DNA from: CAYNWK01 sp964400875
GTDB lineage: Bacteria > Chloroflexota > Anaerolineae > Anaerolineales > UBA4823
Assembly: GCA_964400875.1 (NCBI GenBank)
Contig: CAYNWK010000157.1
Span: forward strand, 1 to 9,961
Direction: 5' to 3'
Length of the DNA stretch: 9,961 bases
Below, piece after piece: positions 5,628 to 9,961 of this stretch. Position 1 is the stretch's first letter. Every line of letters begins with the position of its first letter. Below the pieces are notes generated by a model. The model ran no database searches and was not told the origin of the DNA. It saw only the letters and a list, made by a program, of their open reading frames with translations. The position numbers were made by a program, and so were the translations under genes.

Positions 5628-6536
5628 CTATCCTCCCCATTGTTGGCCGCCAGCGGGTATGGGCATTGGCTCGGCTTTCTCCCAACCCGTCTCGCGCAGC
5701 CACTGCTCGAAGGTCCTCAGGCCAGGATGGATTTTGCGGAGCGCCGGGATATCCGCGTTGTAGCCCTGGCCGTTGAAGAACTGGATCATGGCGATCTGCT
5801 CCTCGGTAGGCTGTTCATCTTTCGGTGGGGACGGCTGCGCCAGCTTTATCGGTCGCCCGATCACCGTGGTGAAAGTCTCCGCAAACTGCGGCTCGGTCAG
5901 CTCGTCGCCGGCGATCTCCAGTGTTTTACCCAGGTAGTCCTGGGGATGGGCAAAGACCAGCTCGGCGAAAGCGCCGATGTCGTCCGCCGCGATCAACTGC
6001 AGACCCTTGTCCGGGCGCAGCCCCCAGCCGGTGAACGTGCCGTTCGTGATCGCGGCGCGCTGCCAGTTGTAATTCTCCATGAAGGCCACGGGCCGTAGGA
6101 TGGTGTACGGCAGGCTGAGTGACTGGATATATTGCTCGATCTCCCACTTGCTGGCGAAATGGGCCTGGCCCATGCCCCGGTGCGCCGCGCCGACTGAGGA
6201 ATAGATGAAGTGCTGGATGCCCGCGGCTTGCGCAGCCTCGGCGCTGATCTTTCCCTGGCGTATTTCGCCCTCGGCGCCGACCCCTGGCAGCCAGAAGTTC
6301 TGCACGCTGAACGCTCCGTAAGCTCCCTGCATGGCCCGGTCTAGCGAGGCGCGGTCCTCGTTGTCGGCCATGAAGACCTCTGCACCCGCGGCTGTAAGCG
6401 CTTGCGCTGCTGGCTTGCTCGGGTCACGCGTAAGCGCCCGTACTTTCCAGCCCTTAGCGAGAAGATGCCTTGCGGTTGCGCCGCCTTGTTGGCCGGTGGC
6501 GCCGGTGACAACGATGATCTTTTCATCCTTACTCAT
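5628..6536 (-). CDS. NmrA-like NAD(P)-binding protein (atypical short-chain dehydrogenase)
   Basis: A 302-residue protein with an N-terminal Rossmann fold: KIIVVTGATGQQGGATARHLL has the GxxGxxG motif at residues 12-18 and is followed by VRALTRDP, which favours NADP. FIYSSVGAAHR, HFASKWEIEQYIQSLSLPYTILRP and the AADDIGAFAE segment are typical of the NmrA/HSCARG group. These either sense NADP redox state or act as NAD(P)H quinone or azo reductases; the sequence does not decide. I start at 6536 because AGAAGGAG precedes that ATG by 6 bases; an upstream in-frame ATG at 6560 lacks such a site. The gene lies downstream of a MarR regulator on the same strand and its leader contains a motif also found in the MarR promoter (6626-6640), so it is probably the regulator's target. 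Confidence 0.9.
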   Translation of the reverse strand: MSKDEKIIVVTGATGQQGGATARHLLAKGWKVRALTRDPSKPAAQALTAAGAEVFMADNEDRASLDRAMQGAYGAFSVQNFWLPGVGAEGEIRQGKISAEAAQAAGIQHFIYSSVGAAHRGMGQAHFASKWEIEQYIQSLSLPYTILRPVAFMENYNWQRAAITNGTFTGWGLRPDKGLQLIAADDIGAFAELVFAHPQDYLGKTLEIAGDELTEPQFAETFTTVIGRPIKLAQPSPPKDEQPTEEQIAMIQFFNGQGYNADIPALRKIHPGLRTFEQWLRETGWEKAEPMPIPAGGQQWGG

Positions 6537-6625
6537 ATTAGACTCCTTCTGTCGATCCATTTTGTTGAAAAGAGTTGAAGATCCAGATTCGGTTTTACTT
6601 CGGACACATTCTTCTCCAATACTAG

Positions 6626-6640
6626 TAAGCCGGCTAAGTA
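6626..6640. promoter_or_regulatory. Putative MarR operator before the NmrA-like gene
   Basis: AGCCGGCTAAGTA (6628-6640) is identical to 7145-7157 in the MarR promoter, around a GCCGGC palindromic core. On the minus strand it lies in the spacer of a weak candidate promoter (TTGCGG at 6644-6649, TAGTAT at 6619-6624, 19-base spacing), where a bound repressor would block polymerase. Binding by this MarR protein is inferred. Confidence 0.6.
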
Positions 6641-6659
6641 TATCCGCAAAAAAAGAGAG

Positions 6660-7097
6660 CTAATCACCCCCGCCCAGATTCTCGAATACCTGCATCAAGA
6701 TGCGCCGGAGCAAGAGCCGCTCTTCCAGCGTCAGGTTTGCAAAGCTGATCTGCTCTAATTCATTCCAGGCCTGTTCGATGGGCTGCAGGAGCTGCCGGCC
6801 TTTCTCCGTAAGGTAGACCCTGGAGACGCGCTGGTCGTCTGTATCCTGTTGGCGTTGCACCAACCCCGTTCTCACCAGCCGATCCAACATTTTGGTGACG
6901 GTGGCAGGCTGGACGCAGAGGCTTTCTGCCACTTCTGAGTGGGTCAGCCCGTCCTCTGGCCAGAGGCTGATCAGTAAGAACTCCTGTCCCGGGTAGAGGT
7001 CGATCCTGGAGAGCAAATCCTGGGCTTTGTTGCGGTGCGCCTTGCAGATCTGAACCAGCAAGGCCCCGATGGATCCGGAGATCGGTTTTTCTGCCAT
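6660..7097 (-). CDS. MarR-family transcriptional regulator
   Basis: A 145-residue winged-helix protein. The recognition-helix region (LTHSEVAESLCVQPATVTKM) is near residues 51-70, then LDRLVRTGLVQR, then the wing with the family's D-x-R pattern (DTDDQRVSRVYLTEKG, 85-100). Flanking N- and C-terminal helices form the dimer interface. MarR proteins usually repress neighbouring detoxification or efflux genes and release DNA on binding a phenolic or oxidant ligand. I start at the ATG at 7097; a TTG at 7115 would add six residues. Neither start has a strong ribosome-binding site. The gene has a good promoter with a palindrome directly after the -10 box (7143-7154), which suggests autoregulation. 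The NmrA-like gene follows 123 bases downstream. Confidence 0.93.
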   Translation of the reverse strand: MAEKPISGSIGALLVQICKAHRNKAQDLLSRIDLYPGQEFLLISLWPEDGLTHSEVAESLCVQPATVTKMLDRLVRTGLVQRQQDTDDQRVSRVYLTEKGRQLLQPIEQAWNELEQISFANLTLEERLLLRRILMQVFENLGGGD

Positions 7098-7142
7098 AAA
7101 CGATAATCCACTCAATAGCGATTGAAACCTATATGAATTAAT

Positions 7143-7157
7143 TTAGCCGGCTAAGTA
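7143..7157. promoter_or_regulatory. Putative MarR operator before its own gene
   Basis: TTAGCCGGCTAA (7143-7154) is a perfect 12-base palindrome directly downstream of the -10 box, covering the expected transcription start. Its right part with following bases recurs before the NmrA-like gene at 6628-6640. Confidence 0.65.
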
Positions 7158-7158
7158 A

Positions 7159-7186
7159 ATGTTAGCAGGATATTCCTCATTGTCAA
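7159..7186 (-). promoter_or_regulatory. Promoter of the MarR gene
   Basis: On the minus strand a perfect -35 box TTGACA (7181-7186) is followed after 16 bases by TAACAT (7159-7164), a four-of-six match to TATAAT. The leader to the ATG at 7097 is about 55 bases and includes the palindromic operator. Confidence 0.6.
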
Positions 7187-7244
7187 CCTGTCCATTCGTC
7201 CAGTCTTAAGTTATTACTGCCAGAAACCCCGGTGACTTTGTTGT

Positions 7245-7290
7245 AAAACGTGATTCCCCGCGATGAGAATCAGGCGTTTTGTCACTCGCA
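7245..7290. repeat. Hairpin-family element, member 3
   Basis: AAAACG plus TGATTC on the left pair with GAATCA plus CGTTTT on the right, with a two-base bulge. The block GAATCAGGCGTTTTGTC at 7267 is shared with the members near 3539 (one mismatch) and 5451 (diverging after GAATCAGGCGTTT). It lies between the divergent MarR and membrane-protein promoter regions. Confidence 0.6.
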
Positions 7291-7354
7291 TATGACTTCA
7301 AAATTGGCTAATGTAGATCTGTCTTTACTACTCCAGTGAGGGCATATGGAGGTG

Positions 7355-7382
7355 ACCTGGTACGGGAAGGTCCCGAACCGGT
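7355..7382 (+). other. Leader hairpin upstream of the 134-residue membrane protein
   Basis: A stem of about 12 bp with one bulge and one mismatch (core CGGGA, loop AGG, TCCCG) lies about 100 bases before the ATG at 7482. No T run follows. The 384-base stretch 7098-7481 otherwise holds the MarR promoter and operator, the hairpin-family element at 7245-7290 and the GEFKLR-encoding block at 7415-7432. I see no recognisable riboswitch or RNA gene. Confidence 0.4.
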
Positions 7383-7414
7383 CCACTTGCTCGCCGCTGA
7401 CCTTGTCGCCGGAG

Positions 7415-7432
7415 GGCGAATTCAAATTACGC
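7415..7432 (+). repeat. GEFKLR-encoding block, possible third trace of the GC-rich intergenic element
   Basis: These 18 bases encode GEFKLR, as do 2027-2044, with five of six codons visibly different in synonymous positions. The bases also form a small inverted repeat (GGGCG with CGCCC). There is no gene context, and six residues could match by chance. Confidence 0.3.
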
Positions 7433-7481
7433 CCGCCCGCAGAGGACGCAGGCCGTTGATTCGCAATACGGAGGGGAAAAA

Positions 7482-7886
7482 ATGAACGTAACCAGTAAAA
7501 CATCGATCTTCACGATCTTCTACTCCGGGCGGTTCTGGATCGGACTGGCGGTTTCCTTATTAATTTTCTTCGGAGCAGGTTTCTTCGTACGCCCCAATCT
7601 CTTGATCATGATCGTCGCCATTCTCACCGGATCTGAAGTGGGACACCTGCTGGAGCCCAGGGAAAACGCTATTCTCGGCGCGCTCACCGGATTTCCTTTC
7701 GGCATGTTGATTGGTTTTTCAACTTTCACCCAAATGGATGATGTGAAAGCGATTGGAGATGTGGGCATCTTATTCATCGTGGCAGTATTTAGCGGCGTGG
7801 TAAATGGGTTGTTCATGAGCATGGTCGGATATTTGGCCGGGCGGCTGCTCAGGGCATATCGCAGTGGAAACGGCTTTCTTTTCTGA
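7482..7886 (+). CDS. Small membrane protein, function unknown
   Basis: A 134-residue protein with about four hydrophobic segments (near residues 17-35, 39-51, 63-82 and 93-120), several of them glycine-rich (ILGALTGFPFGMLIGF, VVNGLFMSMVGYLAGRLL). A polar C-terminal tail follows (RAYRSGNGFLF). The family is not recognised. The ATG at 7482 is preceded by GGAGGGG at a good distance. Its stop is 20 bases before the start of the 174-residue gene, so the two form an operon ending at the hairpin at 8517. The last 14 codons lie inside the 695-bp repeat, and an orphan copy of them survives at 2640-2681. A membrane protein paired with a protein that ends in an aromatic-basic tail suggests the two act together at the membrane; this is inference. 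Confidence 0.85.
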   Translation: MNVTSKTSIFTIFYSGRFWIGLAVSLLIFFGAGFFVRPNLLIMIVAILTGSEVGHLLEPRENAILGALTGFPFGMLIGFSTFTQMDDVKAIGDVGILFIVAVFSGVVNGLFMSMVGYLAGRLLRAYRSGNGFLF

Positions 7887-8540
7887 CCAAGGAGGTCGCC
7901 AACCAGGTGAGTTACGATATTGTCTTCCTTCAAAAGTCCGCCGACCAGACCTGGGAAGAGGCGCTTGAGGCGATTGAAGTTCGAGCCATGGAAAAGGAGC
8001 CGTGGGATTCTCCTGCATCTGAAGCTATGCGTTCCGAGTGGAACCGTATTGCCGATCTGCTGTTAGAGTGCAATCCTGGCATGTCAAAGTTTGAATCCCC
8101 CAACAGCTTGGAATTGACGGATGAGAATACAGGTTTGCAGGTGTCGCTCTATGCGAGCGAAGCAGATATTTCCGTCCCTTACCAGCATGCGGGAGATACC
8201 GCCCAAGAGATCATGGCATTGGCGAGAAAGCTGGCGCTCATCCTTGAAAAAGAAACCGGGCTGGTTGGATACGATGGCCAGCTCGGTCGTCGTTTTCTCG
8301 ATACCCCCAGGACGTCCCAAGAGGCCGGAGCATTGCTGAGTTCGATGAGCCGCAAGATTCACGAAGAAGACCTGCAGCAGCTTTCGAAAAGGGAAACCAG
8401 GAGACCCTGGTGGATGTTCTGGAAAAGATAAGCCTTCCGGGGGTATGTCCAGACTGTCCGCCGTACAACTTCATCGCAGAGAATCGTGACGTCGCTCGCG
8501 GTTGAACCGAACGCACAAGACGCCGGAACCCCGGCGTCTT
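7846..8540 (+). repeat. 695-bp direct repeat, copy B
   Basis: Partner of 2641-3335. Here the left end is embedded in an intact upstream gene and the ribosome-binding site, gene and terminator form a normal operon end, so this is probably the ancestral arrangement. Outside the repeat, both flanks differ completely from those of copy A. Confidence 0.95.
7907..8431 (+). CDS. 174-residue protein of unknown function, copy B
   Basis: Paralogue of 2702-3226. It starts at GTG, where copy A has ATG, 10 bases after AAGGAGGT (7889-7896). It differs from copy A at 12 residues in positions 12-70: T12A, N23I, I25V, L28M, T29E, R33W, N34D, A35S, V41M, Y42R, I65P and M70L, given as A to B. The GLVGYDGQ motif (118-125) and the RRPWWMFWKR tail are unchanged. 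Substitutions such as R33W, Y42R and I65P are not conservative, so the front half may bind different partners in the two copies. No signal peptide or membrane helix is seen; a cytosolic protein docking on the membrane by its tail is the most that can be said. It is the second gene of an operon with the membrane protein at 7482. Confidence 0.85.
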   Translation: MSYDIVFLQKSADQTWEEALEAIEVRAMEKEPWDSPASEAMRSEWNRIADLLLECNPGMSKFESPNSLELTDENTGLQVSLYASEADISVPYQHAGDTAQEIMALARKLALILEKETGLVGYDGQLGRRFLDTPRTSQEAGALLSSMSRKIHEEDLQQLSKRETRRPWWMFWKR

Positions 8541-8544
8541 TTTT
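8517..8544 (+). terminator. Intrinsic terminator of the copy B operon
   Basis: The same perfect 10-bp stem with AACC loop as in copy A (arms 8517-8526 and 8531-8540) is followed here by an uninterrupted T run (CTTTTTTC). It separates this operon from the convergent nitroreductase-like gene ending at 8596. Confidence 0.9.
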
Positions 8545-8595
8545 CTCCCTTTCCTGCCCCACACAAAATCCCAAACCCCACCTTCCGCTGGCTTT

Positions 8596-9846
8596 CTAAA
8601 AGCCCTCGTCCAAGATCCAGCTGACATCGTATCGAGGCTGCCGGGGGCGGGCAGGCCCCACCTCGACGCCTCGCTCTTCCGCTGAAAGGACGGCGAAATG
8701 CCCTTGAACCCCCAGCGCTTCACAGCCCATCTCCCAATCCGCACACCAGATGCCCACCGCCACGGCCGCGTAGTAGCGCGACTCGGTGACCGCATAGAAG
8801 TCAAACCTCGCCAGGCGCGGCTCATCTTCCTCACGCCCCCCTTTTTCTCCGCCGTCCCCCTCCATGACGGCGACGCAGCGCGTGGTCTGCCCGTTATAAG
8901 AGGAGGGGGACCACTGGCATACCTCGTAGTTGCGCCCGAATCGATTGAAAGGGTACGCTGCTAGGTTCAAAGGCTCCTCAAAGCTGGCGTCGGCGAAAAA
9001 GAGCGCTGAGAGCGGCAAGCGCCTGTGAAACTGCAGATTAAAGATGCGCAAGAACATGGGGAGATACCAGGACTTGTATCCAACGGCGCACACGCAGATG
9101 ATGTGGTCCTCCTGCGGGTTGTAGCGGTCGCCCAGGCGCCGGATGACGCTGGATTGATCCGCGCCGGGCCCGATCCAGCACGTCCCCAGCCCCATGCGGG
9201 TGGCGTCGATCACGATCTTCTGCAAGCTTCTGCCCACGTCGATCACGGCGAGGCGGTTGTACTCGCTCGGAGCAATCGCCACCAGGAACTCGGTGGCGTT
9301 GACCGTCGGCCAGACGGTCAACGGCGCGGAAACGTATTCGAAGCGGATAGGGGACTTGCCGATCGTGGGCGCTGCGCTGTGGAGCCGCACGGATGCCATG
9401 AGCTCGGTATAGTCGGCGGAGGTCAGTTTGCGGGTCTGAAATGAACGGCAGGAGCGCCTGGCCCGCAGCAGGTCGAAAGTCCCCAGATCGTCGCTGCGTT
9501 CGGGGAGGCGCTCGGGAAAACGCAGGCGAAACTTGACGGTGACCAGGTCGAAGGTGAAAATCATCGCGGAGAGGGTTCCCAATAAAACAAGTGCGTTTGA
9601 CGCTCGCGTGGCGCCCAGGAGGCGCGCCAGCGCAGCGATGAGGGTGAACGCCAGCGATAACATCGCAAAAGGTATGTACTGCAGCCAGCCGGTGAACTGG
9701 AGGCGCAGCTTCGCACGCCAGATCATGGTAAAGACCTTCCTCAGCAGCGCGCTGCCGCTACCCTCAAGGACGGCTTGCTCCTCGGGGCTGAGATCCGCAG
9801 GGGCGGAGGCCATCTTGCTGGTGTGGGATAAATGGTCTTCTATCAT
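8596..9846 (-). CDS. Membrane-anchored nitroreductase-like protein (TM1586-type)
   Basis: A 416-residue protein. Two hydrophobic helices lie near residues 55-77 and 84-104. A nitroreductase-type flavin domain follows, opening with LLRARRSCRSFQTRKLTSADY (RRSxRxF, the FMN phosphate-binding start). KIVIDATRMGLGTCWIGPGAD and VCAVGYKS are family core segments, and SPSSYNGQTTR is like the PSSxNxQ flavin loop but sits late, as in the circularly arranged TM1586 putative nitroreductase family. A charged linker (EGDGGEKGGREEDEP) precedes the last part. It probably reduces an unknown electron acceptor with FMN at the membrane face. I start at 9846 because GAGGGAG lies 7 bases before this ATG; a TTG at 9888 lacks such a site and lies inside the promoter region. 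The promoter carries two inverted repeats. Confidence 0.82.
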   Translation of the reverse strand: MIEDHLSHTSKMASAPADLSPEEQAVLEGSGSALLRKVFTMIWRAKLRLQFTGWLQYIPFAMLSLAFTLIAALARLLGATRASNALVLLGTLSAMIFTFDLVTVKFRLRFPERLPERSDDLGTFDLLRARRSCRSFQTRKLTSADYTELMASVRLHSAAPTIGKSPIRFEYVSAPLTVWPTVNATEFLVAIAPSEYNRLAVIDVGRSLQKIVIDATRMGLGTCWIGPGADQSSVIRRLGDRYNPQEDHIICVCAVGYKSWYLPMFLRIFNLQFHRRLPLSALFFADASFEEPLNLAAYPFNRFGRNYEVCQWSPSSYNGQTTRCVAVMEGDGGEKGGREEDEPRLARFDFYAVTESRYYAAVAVGIWCADWEMGCEALGVQGHFAVLSAEERGVEVGPARPRQPRYDVSWILDEGF

Positions 9847-9870
9847 CAGGCTACTCCCTCGATCTTTATT

Positions 9871-9886
9871 GCAACCTATCACTTGC
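9871..9886. promoter_or_regulatory. Putative operator 1 of the nitroreductase-like gene
   Basis: GCAA, eight bases, TTGC; extended to 9868-9889 the arms are ATTGCAA and TTGCAAT. It lies just downstream of the -10 box. It has the same 16-base design as operator 2, centred 40 bases away. The size and symmetry suit a TetR- or MarR-type dimer. Confidence 0.5.
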
Positions 9887-9890
9887 AATC

Positions 9891-9919
9891 AGTATAGCAC
9901 TATTTGTATTGCAAGTCAA
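9891..9919 (-). promoter_or_regulatory. Promoter of the nitroreductase-like gene
   Basis: On the minus strand TTGACT (9914-9919) and TATACT (9891-9896) are separated by 17 bases, a near-consensus sigma-70 promoter. Inverted repeats overlap its -35 box and follow its -10 box. Confidence 0.65.
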
Positions 9920-9961
9920 TACTTGCTTATGATACAATCGGTTTTAGGATTTATGCAATTG
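9909..9961 (+). promoter_or_regulatory. Possible divergent promoter and gene start at the window edge
   Basis: On the plus strand TTGCAA (9909-9914) and TACAAT (9933-9938) are 18 bases apart. An ATG follows at 9953, with AGGA only three bases before it. A divergently transcribed regulator that binds the GCAA-N8-TTGC sites would fit, but only three codons are inside the window. Confidence 0.3.
9911..9926. promoter_or_regulatory. Putative operator 2 of the nitroreductase-like gene
   Basis: GCAAGT, CAAT, ACTTGC: perfect 6-base arms around four bases, overlapping the -35 box of the minus-strand promoter and the -35 of a possible divergent promoter. It fits the same GCAA-N8-TTGC pattern as operator 1. 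Confidence 0.5.

Noticed and set aside
3523..7290. The three similar hairpins as a CRISPR array
   Set aside because: They are kilobases apart with genes between, and there are no regular spacers or cas genes.
8698..9444. Plus-strand open frames opposite the nitroreductase-like gene
   Set aside because: They are shadows of a recognised minus-strand gene with a good promoter and start site.

Overview
The window is bacterial DNA of moderately high G+C, probably a draft or metagenome scaffold because it contains a run of exactly 100 N at 1364-1463. Genes are compact, with Shine-Dalgarno starts, overlapping operon members and intrinsic terminators. Taxonomy is not secure. A Chloroflexota (Anaerolineae-like) source is only a guess from the mix of reductases and the GC-rich intergenic repeats. 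No rRNA, tRNA, CRISPR array or transposase is seen.

Layout. 1-1956 (+): the 3' part of a quinone-oxidoreductase-like MDR dehydrogenase, an overlapping small multi-pass membrane protein, and a second MDR dehydrogenase. The second dehydrogenase is cut by the N gap and then switches abruptly, near 1671-1681, into the C-terminal third of FolD. 2091-3226 (+): an SRPBCC/AHSA1-type protein, then a 174-residue protein of unknown function lying in a 695-bp repeat (copy A). 3638-7097 (-): a SAM-dependent methyltransferase, a GNAT acetyltransferase, an NmrA-like NAD(P)-binding protein and a MarR regulator. The MarR gene and the NmrA gene share a sequence motif in their upstream regions. 7482-8431 (+): a small membrane protein followed by the second copy of the 174-residue gene (copy B). 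8596-9846 (-): a membrane-anchored nitroreductase-like protein whose promoter carries two inverted repeats of the same design.

The most distinctive structure is the pair of direct repeats 2641-3335 and 7846-8540, exactly 5205 bp apart with no indels. They differ at 27 positions by hand count, all between 2650 and 2909. The last 426 bp, including the 3' untranslated part and terminator, are identical. Copy A begins with the last 14 codons of the membrane-protein gene that stands intact before copy B, so copy A was probably derived from a locus arranged like copy B.

The intergenic spaces hold further repeats: a three-member hairpin family (near 3540, 5445 and 7267, one being a perfect 40-nt palindrome), a pair of GC-rich elements whose differences look codon-like (1978-2044 and 2590-2641), and a separate long-stem hairpin (3415-3473). 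The clearest inferred regulatory circuit is MarR autoregulation with control of the NmrA-like gene. The MDR-FolD fusion next to the gap is most likely an assembly error, and the whole left arm should be read with that in mind.
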